A stretch of 64,000 nt of DNA from Adhaeribacter aquaticus DSM 16391 (GCF_000473365.1 NZ_KI421517.1:4414296-4478295), one strand, 5' to 3'; shown: positions 54,143 through 63,723, counted from the first letter of the stretch. Notes: generated from the sequence alone by a model not told the origin. Program-made: numbers and translations.

Positions 54143-55084
54143 ATGTCAGATAACGAACCAAATCGTAATAATAACCGCAAATTATTAATTATTGGGCTTA
54201 TCATAGTGCTTCTAAGCATTAATGGAATTTTGTTTTATATGCAGCACCAGAAAACCGAAAAGGTGGAGCAGCAAGAAGAAGTTATTAAAGTAAAAAACAG
54301 TGAGTTAGAAAATCAGATTAAAGTTTACGAAGCCTTAAAGGCAGATTTCGAGCGCCAAAGTGAGGAGCTACAATCAATGGGCCTTTCTAATGATTCTTTG
54401 GAAGCTAAAATTGCGGCCGTAAATGCTGATTTATTGAAACTACAATCTTTCCGCAATTCGAGCTTTAGCCTGGCCGACCAACGCTTATACAAACAACGCG
54501 CCGCAAACTTTGAGAATCAGTTGCGCAAGAAAGATGAAGAAATAGCCAAGCTTAAAGAAGATAACGAAGTTTTATTTGGTGAAAATACCCAGCTTAAAAC
54601 TAAACAGAATGAGCTGTCTGATACAATCAGTACATTAAAATCTAACAATCAGAGTTTGGCTGAAAAAGTAGCCCTTGCCTCCCGGTTAGAAGCCGAAAGA
54701 ATAGAGGTTAATATTATAAATAATCGGGGTAAGGAAAAAGAAGATGATGAGGCAGAATACAAAGCAAAGCGTGTAGACAAAATAAAAATTTCGTTTAACC
54801 TGGCTAAAAACGAAGTAGCTCCTAAAGAAACTAAGGAAATTTTAATGCGCCTAATAGAACCAGATGGAGCAGCGCTGTATAATTTACAAACCGGTTCAGG
54901 TTCTTTTTTACTGAACGGTGAAGAAACCTTTTACACAGCCAAGCGGGATTTAGTATTCGATAATTCCCAACAAAATGTCACCTTTATTTACTCCAAAGGT
55001 GCTCCATACAAAAAAGGACAGCACACCATTGAATTATATTCAGATGGTTATATAATAGGTAAAACCACCTTTGTATTAAAATAA
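54143..55084 (+). CDS. Membrane-anchored coiled-coil protein, unknown
   Basis: A 313-residue protein. After a polar N-terminus rich in Asn/Arg, one transmembrane helix (LLIIGLIIVLLSINGILFYM, about residues 14-33) is followed by a long heptad-rich coiled coil (about 38-190). A compact beta-rich C-terminal domain (about 205-313, KIKISFNLAKNEVAPKETKEILMRLIEPDG) follows. The topology suggests inner-membrane anchoring with a periplasmic rod. Similar proteins are common in Cytophagales and are often mislabelled as chromosome-segregation proteins. The function is not known. Confidence 0.75.
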   Translation: MSDNEPNRNNNRKLLIIGLIIVLLSINGILFYMQHQKTEKVEQQEEVIKVKNSELENQIKVYEALKADFERQSEELQSMGLSNDSLEAKIAAVNADLLKLQSFRNSSFSLADQRLYKQRAANFENQLRKKDEEIAKLKEDNEVLFGENTQLKTKQNELSDTISTLKSNNQSLAEKVALASRLEAERIEVNIINNRGKEKEDDEAEYKAKRVDKIKISFNLAKNEVAPKETKEILMRLIEPDGAALYNLQTGSGSFLLNGEETFYTAKRDLVFDNSQQNVTFIYSKGAPYKKGQHTIELYSDGYIIGKTTFVLK

Positions 55085-55104
55085 CAGGCAAAAATCTGAA
55101 TTAA

Positions 55105-55170
55105 GATAGCTAGACGTAAAACAATAAAGGCCGGAAATTTCCGGCCTTTATTGTTTTACGTCTAGCTGTT
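55105..55170. terminator. Perfect 60-bp palindrome, bidirectional terminator
   Basis: Bases 55108-55167 form a perfect palindrome (30-bp arms, no loop), with the centre at GGAAATTTCC, and further wobble pairs outside. The GC-rich core is GGCCGGAAATTTCCGGCC flanked by A and T runs. It lies between the coiled-coil gene and cphA, which converge, so it most simply stops both transcripts. Confidence 0.85.
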
Positions 55171-55183
55171 TTTATAAATCAGT

Positions 55184-57811
55184 TTAATCTACTAGAACCC
55201 TTCTGTCTTGGATAGTTTTAAAATTTTCTACCATTTTAATAGCTTCGGTTACATCTTCCGAGAAAATAGTAATCAAACAGCCCCGGGAAGCATTTTCGAG
55301 CGCATGCGCAATAGCCCGGGCTTCTTCCGGAATTTCAATAACAGTTTTATCCGGATCAACCTGGCTTATTCCTTCCTTAATTACTTTATTAATTTCTTTT
55401 GGATCGGCACCCCTGGTATCACTATCCTGCCTGATAATTATTTCATCAAATATATCCGCCGCCATAGCTCCTAATTCACGGGTATCCTGTTCCCGACGGT
55501 CTCCTACTCCAGCTATAATACCAACTTTACAATTTGCATCCGAAGTTTTAATAAATTCACCAATGGCTTTCAATCCTGCTGCATTATGCGCATAATCCAC
55601 TATTACTTCGAAATTCGGGAACTGGAATAGATTCATACGGCCCGGTGTTTTAGCAGCCGAAGGTATAAATGTGCGCAAGGCCATTTTAATATCTTCAATA
55701 GGAATATGAGAGACATAAGCGGCTAAAGTAGCCGCTAATACATTTTCTATATTGAATTTAGCACGTCCCCCGAAAGTAAGGGGTACATCTGCTACGCGGT
55801 CTACCCGTATTTTGTAACTATTTTTAAAAATAGAAATGTAGCCATTTTCCAAAACGGCAGCTAAGCCACCTTTGGCAATATGTTTTAGAATGCGGGTGTT
55901 GGTTTCGTCTAAGCTGAAGAAGGCCACATTGCATTCTAAATCTTTTGCCATTTTATATACCAGATCATCATCGGCATTCAAAATAGCATAACCATCTTTT
56001 TTAACACTCCTTGGAACAACGGCCTTCACATTGGCCATATCCTCAACAGTATTTATATCCCGTAAACCTAAATGGTCGGCTGCCACATTGGTCACAATTC
56101 CTACATCACATTGTTCAAAGCCTAAACCAGAACGCAACATGCCGCCCCGGGCACATTCCAATACTGCGAAATTTACCGTTGGATCTTTCAATACAAACTC
56201 GGTACTTTTGGCCCCGGTAGTATCGCCTTTTTCCAGCATTTTATCTTGGATATAAATACCATCGGTTGTGGTATAACCTACCCGGTAACCAGTTGATTTT
56301 ACAATATGGGCGGTTAAGCGAGTGGTGGTGGTTTTCCCGTTGGTACCGGTAATAGCAATAATGGGAATCCGAGCCGGGCAACCCTGTGGGAATAGCATAT
56401 CAATTACCGGTTCGGCTACGTTACGAGGCAGGCCTTCTGTTGGAGCAATGTGCATCCGGAAACCCGGAGCGGCATTTACTTCTAATACAGCCCCCCGGGC
56501 TTCGTTCAAAGGAATGGCAATGTCGGTTGTCATTACATCTATTCCGCAAATATCAAGACCGATAATACCAGCTATTCGCTCAGCCATTAAAACATTATAC
56601 GGGTCAATTATATCGGTAACATCGGTAGCCGTACCTCCGGTACTGATATTAGCTGTGCTTTTTAAGTATAAAATTTCACCCGCTTTTAAAACCGATTTTA
56701 AAGTCAAATTCTTACCTTTTAAAATAGCTCTGGTAAATTTATCTACCTTAATTTGGGTTAGTTCCTTTTCATGGCCTACTCCCCTACGCGGATCTTTATT
56801 TACTTTTTCAATTAATTGCTGGATAGTGGAAACGCCATCTCCGATAACCATAGCCGGAGTTCGTTTTGCCGCAGCTACAAACTTCTTGTTTACTACCAAT
56901 AACCTGAAATCGAAACCTTCTATGAATTGCTCTACAATTATGCCACTTGAATATTTACGGGCTTCAACAAATCCTCTTTGAGCTTCCTTCCAGTTTTTAA
57001 TGTTTATACTAGCTCCTTTACCATGGTTTCCATCAAGTGGCTTGGTTACCAATGGATATCCAAATTCTTTGGTAGCCTGTTTCAATTCGTCTAAATCGTA
57101 CACAATGGTACCTTTGGGCACTGGTACCCCCGCTTCAGCCAGCATATCTTTTGTAGCATTCTTATCGCCTGCCAGTTCCACCGCAAAAGCGGCTGTCCGG
57201 CAAGTCATAGTAGCTTGTATGCGTTTTTGATTTACACCGTAACCCAGTTGGATTAAGGAGTATTTATTTAAACGGAGATAAGGTATGCCCCGACTTACTG
57301 CTTCCGAAACAATAGAATAGGTACTGGGCCCGATATGTTCATCTTCCCGAATCTGATGCAACCTATCAATAACTTTTTTTACATTGATTTTGGCGTCTTT
57401 AGCCAGGGCTTCCACTATTTTTATTGCGGCTGTAGCAGCATATTCACCGGCCCGTTCTTCTGAGTAAGAAAAAATTACGTAATCTATACCTTCCTGCGGA
57501 GCCGGGTAAGTACGTCCAAATCCACACTCCATACCAGCCAGTGTCTGCAACTCAAGGGCTACATGTTCTACCACATGGCTTAATTTAGTCCCCCTACGCA
57601 CGGCACGGAAAAAACCACCCTCCACTCCTTCTGCCGACCGATGATCCTGCAAACTTGGAAACATTTTCTTTAATCGTACATAAAACCCTTCTATATCGCT
57701 GGTTAAAGTACCGGCATAGTTTTCAAGATCTAGTTTGAGAACTATTATTTTGGGATGCTTTACAGACCAGTAATTTGGTCCACGCATGATACGTAAATCT
57801 ACAATTTCCAT
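55184..57811 (-). CDS. cphA: Cyanophycin synthetase
   Basis: An 875-residue enzyme that polymerises aspartate and arginine into cyanophycin without a template. Three parts are seen: an N-terminal domain (1-160, with PNYWSVKHP), an ATP-grasp domain (about 165-480; GNHGKGASINI, VEQFIEGFDFRLLVVN, LEVNAAPGFRMH) and a Mur-ligase-like domain with the P-loop AITGTNGKTTTTR, DYAHNAAGL and RRDQD-type segments. All catalytic parts are intact and the length is standard (about 870-900). It lies 27 bases after cphB, forming one operon. Confidence 0.96.
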   Translation of the reverse strand: MEIVDLRIMRGPNYWSVKHPKIIVLKLDLENYAGTLTSDIEGFYVRLKKMFPSLQDHRSAEGVEGGFFRAVRRGTKLSHVVEHVALELQTLAGMECGFGRTYPAPQEGIDYVIFSYSEERAGEYAATAAIKIVEALAKDAKINVKKVIDRLHQIREDEHIGPSTYSIVSEAVSRGIPYLRLNKYSLIQLGYGVNQKRIQATMTCRTAAFAVELAGDKNATKDMLAEAGVPVPKGTIVYDLDELKQATKEFGYPLVTKPLDGNHGKGASINIKNWKEAQRGFVEARKYSSGIIVEQFIEGFDFRLLVVNKKFVAAAKRTPAMVIGDGVSTIQQLIEKVNKDPRRGVGHEKELTQIKVDKFTRAILKGKNLTLKSVLKAGEILYLKSTANISTGGTATDVTDIIDPYNVLMAERIAGIIGLDICGIDVMTTDIAIPLNEARGAVLEVNAAPGFRMHIAPTEGLPRNVAEPVIDMLFPQGCPARIPIIAITGTNGKTTTTRLTAHIVKSTGYRVGYTTTDGIYIQDKMLEKGDTTGAKSTEFVLKDPTVNFAVLECARGGMLRSGLGFEQCDVGIVTNVAADHLGLRDINTVEDMANVKAVVPRSVKKDGYAILNADDDLVYKMAKDLECNVAFFSLDETNTRILKHIAKGGLAAVLENGYISIFKNSYKIRVDRVADVPLTFGGRAKFNIENVLAATLAAYVSHIPIEDIKMALRTFIPSAAKTPGRMNLFQFPNFEVIVDYAHNAAGLKAIGEFIKTSDANCKVGIIAGVGDRREQDTRELGAMAADIFDEIIIRQDSDTRGADPKEINKVIKEGISQVDPDKTVIEIPEEARAIAHALENASRGCLITIFSEDVTEAIKMVENFKTIQDRRVLVD

Positions 57812-57838
57812 TTATTTATCAACCTAAAATAGTTTTTC

Positions 57839-58732
57839 TTAATACGTATAAAGAGGGTTAAACTCTGGCAAATTAAAACAATCTCCTTTACCCAATAAAT
57901 GAACTACCATGTTTCGGATAGTTACTGGTTCGCCATTATTAGCTTCATGAATATTTGTTGAGGTACACCCGCGGGCATCCATAATAACAATTAAGCCACT
58001 ACCAATTACTTCGGCTTCCTTTCCACCTTTAACTACAATACCGGTATCTTCTTCTAAACCTATTCCGATACAACCCGGATTGGTAGCTAATAAGTGTGCC
58101 ATTCTTACCATTCGGCCACGGGTTATAAAATGGGTATCAATAGCAACATTTTTCAAAAAGTCTAGGCCTGTAGTAAGTTTAACATCACCTTTTAACATGC
58201 CTTGTAACTCTTGTCCTTCATAAATCATGCCCGCAGACATGGCGGCGGCCCCTGCACTGGTACCTGCTATAACTATTTGCTCCTGAATATATCGCTGCTT
58301 TAGTATGAGCAGGAACTCCGAACCACCCAAAATGGCAGTTAAGCGTAACTGATCGCCACCGGTAAACATGACACCATCCGCTTTTCTTACCAAATCCAAA
58401 TATTCCGGATTGGTAACATCGGCCCGTTCCCGGATATCGATTAATTTAACATTACTCCGCCCTAATTTTCCAAAAGCATCAACATAATCCTGTCCAGCTT
58501 CTTCAGGAACCGAGGAGGCAGTAGGAATAACTGCTACCAAAGGATTTTTACCTTTTAACTCTTGACAAAACCTTTCTAAGATTTCCATCTGAATGAAATT
58601 TTCATTGCGCTTTTTTTCATTCTCTTCGTCCAGGCCTTTATCTTCTTTACCTCCAATTGCAATTAAGATGCCTTTCGGGACAAGGGTCTCTTTTTTTCCA
58701 GTAGTTTTAGGCTCGTTTGCTTTTTTGCTCAT
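57839..58732 (-). CDS. cphB: Cyanophycinase
   Basis: A 297-residue serine exopeptidase of the S51 family that releases beta-Asp-Arg dipeptides from cyanophycin. The nucleophile is in AGTSAGAAAMSAGM, with the conserved FTGGDQLRL and the metal/charge segment THFITRGRMVRMAHLL. Lys-rich residues at the N-terminus precede the core KGILIAIGGKEDKG. ATG 58732 (MSKKANEP) is chosen; an in-frame ATG at 58747 is also possible. It is cytoplasmic, first of the cphB-cphA pair. Confidence 0.93.
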   Translation of the reverse strand: MSKKANEPKTTGKKETLVPKGILIAIGGKEDKGLDEENEKKRNENFIQMEILERFCQELKGKNPLVAVIPTASSVPEEAGQDYVDAFGKLGRSNVKLIDIRERADVTNPEYLDLVRKADGVMFTGGDQLRLTAILGGSEFLLILKQRYIQEQIVIAGTSAGAAAMSAGMIYEGQELQGMLKGDVKLTTGLDFLKNVAIDTHFITRGRMVRMAHLLATNPGCIGIGLEEDTGIVVKGGKEAEVIGSGLIVIMDARGCTSTNIHEANNGEPVTIRNMVVHLLGKGDCFNLPEFNPLYTY

Positions 58733-58747
58733 AAGCAGCGTTATCAT

Positions 58748-59118
58748 AAATAATTTATCTATATAGATAAACCAGTATTACCAGAAATAATAGTTTATAA
58801 TCCACTACTAATGGTTCAGAATTATGGTTTGATATTAAGTATTCAGGGGGATTCCACTTCTATCTAAGCTGAAGAAGTACGTTTTTTTTAAGATTTAAAT
58901 GTGTTTGTAATACGTATCGCTAAATAAAAAGATTTTAAGAAACCTCGTACAGCGCGTCCAAAACAGCAATTACCTTAAAATACGTATTTAACCTTATTTA
59001 TTATTTTCAATGACGTAAATATACGTATCAAGGTCTTTTCAGAAAGTACTGAGGAGAATTGCAGTTTAGCTAGAAAACAAAATCCCTGACTCTTTACAAA
59101 GCCAGGGATTTCAGGGAG
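58748..59118. other. Gap between cphB and tRNA-Cys
   Basis: About 370 AT-rich bases with no credible gene. It holds three copies of the palindrome ATACGTAT at 58910-58917, 58980-58987 and 59021-59028, possibly operator sites for cphBA. An open frame at 58975-59175 on the minus strand overlaps the tRNA and is a chance reading. Confidence 0.45.
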
Positions 59119-59189
59119 AGGTAGCGAGCGGATTCGAACCGCTGTACGAGGTTTTGCAGACCTCTGCCTAGCCACTCGGCCACGCTACC
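59119..59189 (-). tRNA. tRNA-Cys (GCA)
   Basis: A 71-base cloverleaf on the minus strand. The acceptor arms GGTAGCG/CGCTACC pair 7 of 7, and the D arm is GCCGAGTGGCTAGGC. The anticodon stem GAGGT/ACCTC holds the loop CTGCAAA with anticodon GCA. The variable loop has 4 bases, and the T arm AGCGG-TTCGAAT-CCGCT is perfect. The discriminator base is T and CCA is not encoded. tRNA-Cys is certain. Confidence 0.96.
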
Positions 59190-59337
59190 GTGATTGGGAG
59201 TGCAAACATACATAGAAATCGATATTATGCAAAGCCTCTGCCTAAAAAAATGATGTTTTTTTCTTGAATTTCTTTACCGAAGCTTAGCTTTACTACTAAC
59301 AACCTGATACACAACCCACCTGAACCTACACTTTAGG

Positions 59338-59369
59338 AAAAAAAAAGCCTTGAATTTCTTCAAGGCTTT
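59338..59369 (-). terminator. Terminator of rpsA
   Basis: An 11-bp perfect stem (59359-59369 with 59344-59354 on the minus strand) with a TTTC/GAAA loop, followed on the minus strand by a run of T. It is 22 bases after the rpsA stop. Confidence 0.88.
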
Positions 59370-59390
59370 CCAGTAAAATATTTAAACTAA

Positions 59391-61217
59391 TTACTCAGCT
59401 GCTGCATCGTCTTTAGCTTGTTTTTCATTGCTCATCATTTGTTCTCTCAGAGCAGAAAGAGCATCTAAATCACCTAAAGTAGAACGCTCTGGATCAGCTT
59501 TCTTCTTGTTATCGGTTTTAGCGTCTTTCTTAACATCACCCGTTGGCTTTTTCTTCGTGAATTTATCTGCTTTAGAAGCATCTTCTTTCGGATCAGCGTA
59601 AACATTAGTGTGTGAAAGAACGATCTTACGATCATCTTTAGAGAACTCCATTACTTTGAAGTCTAAGTTTTCACCAGCTTCAGCAGTAGCGCCGTCTTCT
59701 TTAACTAAAGTTTTAGGATAAGCAAATCCTTCAATACCATAAGGTAACTCTAATACGGCTCCTTTATCAGATTTCTCTAAAATAGTAGCTTTATGTACAG
59801 AACCTACGCTAAATAGGGTAGCAAAAGTATCCCAAGGGTTTTCTTCCAGTTGTTTGTGACCTAAAGCTAAACGACGATTAGGAGCGTCTAACTCTAATAC
59901 CACTACATCCAGGTTTTCACCTACTTTAACAAACTCCGATGGGTGCTTAATTTTCTTAGTCCAAGAAAGGTCAGAAACGTGTACTAAACCATCAACGCCT
60001 TCTTCTAACTCAATGAATAAACCAAAGTTGGTTAAGTTACGAACCACACCTGTGTGTTTAGTACCTACCGCATATTTAGTTAATACATCAGTTTTAGTCC
60101 AAGGATCTTCCGTTAATTGTTTGATACCTAAAGACATTTTGCGCTCATCGCGGTCTAAAGTTAAAACAACTGCCTCAATTTCGTCACCTTGTTTGATGAA
60201 GTCTTGTGGGTTACGTAAGTGTTGTGACCAAGACATTTCAGAAACGTGGATTAAACCTTCAACGCCTGCAGCAATTTCTAAGAAAGCGCCGTAATCAGCT
60301 ACATTAACGATTTTACCTTTAACGCGTGAACCAACTTCAACATCAGCAGGAAGTGCATCCCAAGGATGAGGCGTTAATTGCTTCATACCTAAAGAAATAC
60401 GTTTCTTGTCTTCGTCGAAATCAAGAACTACTACGTTAACTTTCTGATCTAATTTTAATACTTCTTCTGGGTGGTTGATACGTCCCCATGAAATATCGGT
60501 GATGTGTAACAAGCCATCTACACCTCCTAAGTCGATGAATACACCGAAGTTGGTCATGTTCTTGATAACACCTTCTAATACCTGACCTTTTTCTAAGTTG
60601 GTTAGGATACCTTGACGTTGTTGCTCCAGATCTTTCTCGATCAGGACTTTGTGAGATACAACTACGTTATCGAAAGCAGCATTTATTTTAACTACTTTCA
60701 CTTCCATTTTCTTACCAACAAATACGTCGAAGTCGCGGATTGGCTTAACGTCTATTTGTGAACCAGGTAAGAAAGCTTCAACGCCATAAAGGTCAATTAT
60801 TAAACCACCTTTAGTCCGACGTTTAACCATACCTTCCAGTACAGTATCGTTATCCAATGCGCTATAAATAATATCCCAAGCTTTAACAATTTTAGCTTTT
60901 TTACGGGAAAGAATTAACTGGCCATTTGGATCTTCCTGATCTTCTATGAAAACTTCTACCTCATCGCCGATTTTAAGATCTGGCTGGTCGCGGAATTCCG
61001 AAATAGGAACTAAACCATCAGATTTAAAGCCGATATTCAGGATAACGTCACGATCGGTGATACCTACTACAGTACCGGTGATTACTTCTTCTTCCTGAAC
61101 TGTAGTGAGGGTGTCCTCATACATTTTTTCTAATTGGGCACGCTCATCTTTAGAATAAGCACCGCCAAATTTCTGAGATTCAAATTTGTCCCAGTCAAAA
61201 TTATCGTTTGCACTCAT
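59391..61217 (-). CDS. rpsA: 30S ribosomal protein S1
   Basis: A 608-residue protein with six S1 OB-fold repeats, each with the pattern G-V-x-G-x-V...GVDGLLHITDISW-type (for example VDGLLHITDISWGR, VEGLIHVSEMSWSQ, VDGLVHVSDLSWTK). The tail is charged and Lys/Asp-rich. It binds mRNA and delivers it to the 30S subunit. ATG 61217 (MSANDNFDWDKFESQKF) is chosen. The open frame runs to 61283, but those 22 residues do not resemble the family and sit next to the -7 element at 61303-61310. Confidence 0.95.
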   Translation of the reverse strand: MSANDNFDWDKFESQKFGGAYSKDERAQLEKMYEDTLTTVQEEEVITGTVVGITDRDVILNIGFKSDGLVPISEFRDQPDLKIGDEVEVFIEDQEDPNGQLILSRKKAKIVKAWDIIYSALDNDTVLEGMVKRRTKGGLIIDLYGVEAFLPGSQIDVKPIRDFDVFVGKKMEVKVVKINAAFDNVVVSHKVLIEKDLEQQRQGILTNLEKGQVLEGVIKNMTNFGVFIDLGGVDGLLHITDISWGRINHPEEVLKLDQKVNVVVLDFDEDKKRISLGMKQLTPHPWDALPADVEVGSRVKGKIVNVADYGAFLEIAAGVEGLIHVSEMSWSQHLRNPQDFIKQGDEIEAVVLTLDRDERKMSLGIKQLTEDPWTKTDVLTKYAVGTKHTGVVRNLTNFGLFIELEEGVDGLVHVSDLSWTKKIKHPSEFVKVGENLDVVVLELDAPNRRLALGHKQLEENPWDTFATLFSVGSVHKATILEKSDKGAVLELPYGIEGFAYPKTLVKEDGATAEAGENLDFKVMEFSKDDRKIVLSHTNVYADPKEDASKADKFTKKKPTGDVKKDAKTDNKKKADPERSTLGDLDALSALREQMMSNEKQAKDDAAAE

Positions 61218-61302
61218 ATTATAAGTAGCTCTGAATAAGAACCGGAAGTCGAGCCAGGCCACCAGTCTTTTTAAGTTAAACATTCTTTACTTCAGTCTGA
61301 AG

Positions 61303-61310
61303 CAAAGCTA
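61303..61310 (-). promoter_or_regulatory. -7 element (TAGCTTTG) of rpsA
   Basis: An exact minus-strand TAnnTTTG. Transcription would begin near 61296, giving a leader of about 80 bases before ATG 61217. Confidence 0.5.
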
Positions 61311-61424
61311 TTCAGTTTGAACAGGCGGCGAAGTTACGAATTATTTTTTATAAAATAAAACTATTGATTAATAAGTGATTGCAGATTAACAATTTAAACT
61401 TGGTAGCCCCGGAAGCCCATTAAT

Positions 61425-61928
61425 TTAGGCTTTCACCTTCAGATAGGTAGCCCAGTTTTGATCATAAGCACCAGCATTAGCGGCCAGAAAGGCTACTAAA
61501 GAAGGCCGTTTGGGCTTCTGCTTTAAAATTAATCCTGCCTCCTCAGGGGTGCGGTCTCCTTTTTTTGTATTACAGCGCATGCAGGCCGTTACTAAATTTG
61601 TCCAGCTAGACCCACCACCTTTGGACCGGGGAACCATATGATCGAGGGTTAAATTTTTAGTTGAACCACAATAGAGACATTGATACTGATCGCGCCGCAT
61701 GATATTATGACGACTTAACGAAATACCTTTATAAGGAACATGCACATATCGGTGTAAGCGGATAATAGAAGGGATAGGAAAGTTTTGACTGATTGTCCGG
61801 ATAAAACCTGTTTCTGACCTATGAACCATTTCGGCCTTCTCTAAATATAAAAGAACAAAAGCCTTTTGAATGCTACATAAGGCAAATGCCGAATAGTCTT
61901 GATTAAGTATGAGTACTTTCTGATCCAT
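61425..61928 (-). CDS. HNH endonuclease
   Basis: A 167-residue protein. The HNH core contains YQCLYCGSTKNLTLDHMVPRSKGGGSSWTNLVTACMRCNTKKGDRTPEEAG, with two CxxC zinc pairs and the catalytic His after LD. The N-terminal part VLILNQDYSAFALCSIQKAFVLLYLEKAEMV is typical of the stand-alone HNH family common in Bacteroidota genomes. Its cellular role is unknown; it need not be a mobile element. No intron, intein or phage gene is nearby. Confidence 0.9.
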   Translation of the reverse strand: MDQKVLILNQDYSAFALCSIQKAFVLLYLEKAEMVHRSETGFIRTISQNFPIPSIIRLHRYVHVPYKGISLSRHNIMRRDQYQCLYCGSTKNLTLDHMVPRSKGGGSSWTNLVTACMRCNTKKGDRTPEEAGLILKQKPKRPSLVAFLAANAGAYDQNWATYLKVKA

Positions 61929-62122
61929 AGAACCTTAACTTGTACTAACATACGTATTTTTTTTATTCAAAGCAATTGCGGTGACGGCCTTAACAAAAAT
62001 AAAATATTAACCAGCAATATTCTAAGTTTATTTTTTAGATATGATAACCAAATCGCGCGGACGTCTGCGAAAGCATCAAAGTTAGAAACATGAAAAATAA
62101 ATTAGGTTGAAACAATAAGTTT

Positions 62123-62899
62123 TTAAGGCAATAACCGCTTTATTATGCGTAAATTATGAGAGTAGCGTCTGCGGGTAGTATTAAATATTCCCTGGTGGTC
62201 TAGCGGATCAATACGTACCTCACCGTGGGCATGGATAATCTGGCTGTTTTCTAAAAGAAGGCCCACATGAATAATACGGCCTTCTGCATTATCAAAAAAG
62301 GCAAGATCACCGGGCTGCGTTAAGGCGGCAAAATGAACCTCCTCGCCATGCGATACTTGTTGCCAGGCATCACGAGGCAATTGGTACCCGCAAATACCAT
62401 AAACCTGTTGCACAAAGCCCGAACAATCCAAACCAAAAATAGACCGACCACCCCACACATACGGAGCTTTGAGATAGTTTAAGGCAATTTTAGTTAAGAA
62501 GTTTGCTGTATTAGGTAAATTAGGGTTGGATGCTCTGCCATTGTAAATATAACGTTGCTCTCCTACCCGGATATTGATGCCATCAAAAAAGGGCAAGGTA
62601 CTGCCCATTAATATGGGAATTCTGGTTTGGGAATTACTTACGGTTTGCACCACATCAATGGAACGGGGATGAGCCTGTCCTTTCCATTCCTGAAAATAGG
62701 TTGCACTTACGGGTGTATGCTGTTTAAAATCAATCCACCCTTCGTAGCCATCACCTGCCATTCGGACCTGGAACCAATTACCCTGCACATTTATCAGGGA
62801 ATAACATTCACCAAAAAACAATTCGGTTACCAGTTCACTTTTATCAGATGGCTCATTCCTAACCGGCACATGGCTTAAAGCACAAATTCCAAAATCCAC
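62123..62899 (-). CDS. NlpC/P60 (C40) cell-wall peptidase with SH3 domain
   Basis: A 258-residue protein. Residues 1-75 form an SH3-like domain (VPVRNEPSDKSELVTELFFGE, WFQVRMAGDGYEGWID), and a linking region follows. The NlpC/P60 domain from about 135 has the catalytic Cys in PYVWGGRSIFGLDCSGFVQ, His in IHVGLLLE and a third polar residue in IIHAHGEVR. It cleaves gamma-D-Glu-diaminopimelate bonds in peptidoglycan peptides. No signal peptide is evident at the chosen start, so it may act on peptides inside the cell (YkfC-like). Confidence 0.9.
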   Translation of the reverse strand: MDFGICALSHVPVRNEPSDKSELVTELFFGECYSLINVQGNWFQVRMAGDGYEGWIDFKQHTPVSATYFQEWKGQAHPRSIDVVQTVSNSQTRIPILMGSTLPFFDGINIRVGEQRYIYNGRASNPNLPNTANFLTKIALNYLKAPYVWGGRSIFGLDCSGFVQQVYGICGYQLPRDAWQQVSHGEEVHFAALTQPGDLAFFDNAEGRIIHVGLLLENSQIIHAHGEVRIDPLDHQGIFNTTRRRYSHNLRIIKRLLP

Positions 62900-63022
62900 T
62901 ACTTTCTTTATTACTGATAGGCTTCTAATACAACTACCTAACTGGTAGAATTGCTTTTGCCTAACAAAATTTAATAATTACTTATTTTAATTTATAATTT
63001 ATTATTTGCTTATATAAAAGCC

Positions 63023-63490
63023 CTAAAACCGATCCCGTTGCATTTCCCGTTTAACATCCCGCTCTTTAATATCTTCCCGCTTATCGAACAGTTTCTTACC
63101 TTTAGCCAGGGCTATTTCTACTTTAGCAAAACCCCGATCATTGATAAACAACTTTATTGGTATTACGGTTAAGCCTTGCTCCTGCAGTTTCTTTTCCAGT
63201 TGGTTCAGCTCGCGTTTATTTAATAATAATTTGCGGGTTCGGGTAGGTTCATGGTTGTTATAGGTACCCTCGGTAAACTTGGCAATATTAACCTGGTTCA
63301 GGAAAAGTTCTCCATTAAGGAAGGTACAAAAACCATCCGTTAAGTTTACATTACCTTCCCGAATAGATTTTATCTCGGTTCCGGTTAACATAATTCCTGC
63401 AATATATTTATTTATAAACGAATATTCGTAAGAAGCACGCCGGTTTTGAATAGTAACGGTTTTCTTTATTCTCTCTTTTTCTTTTGCCAT
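63023..63490 (-). CDS. smpB: SsrA-binding protein SmpB
   Basis: A 155-residue basic OB-fold protein needed for tmRNA-mediated ribosome rescue. Conserved segments are RRASYEYSFINKYIAGIMLTGTEIKSIREG, NLTDGFC, and KLLLNKRELNQLEKKLQEQGLTVIPIKLFINDRGFAKVEIALAKGKKLFDKREDIKERD. The unstructured basic C-terminus ends REMQRDRF. The tmRNA gene itself is not seen here. Confidence 0.97.
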   Translation of the reverse strand: MAKEKERIKKTVTIQNRRASYEYSFINKYIAGIMLTGTEIKSIREGNVNLTDGFCTFLNGELFLNQVNIAKFTEGTYNNHEPTRTRKLLLNKRELNQLEKKLQEQGLTVIPIKLFINDRGFAKVEIALAKGKKLFDKREDIKERDVKREMQRDRF

Positions 63491-63723
63491 CTAAGCCCGG
63501 TTTGAATTAAAAATCAGGTGATTTTAAACTACAGTTTAACAATTGTATCTCTAATAATTAACACATTCTTGTTAAGGAACATATCTGTTTTTAAAAAAGC
63601 CTCCAGATTAATAACATAATGAAAGGTCTTCTCCTAAAACAATACTAAAACGTAAATATAGCGAATTCAGTAGTTAAATATTGTTTAATGCTTGTTTTCA
63701 AAAATGATAAAATATAAAAGCTA

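Noticed and set aside
58975-59175. 66-codon open frame on the minus strand
   Set aside because: It runs through the tRNA-Cys gene and its protein has no sensible composition; a chance reading.
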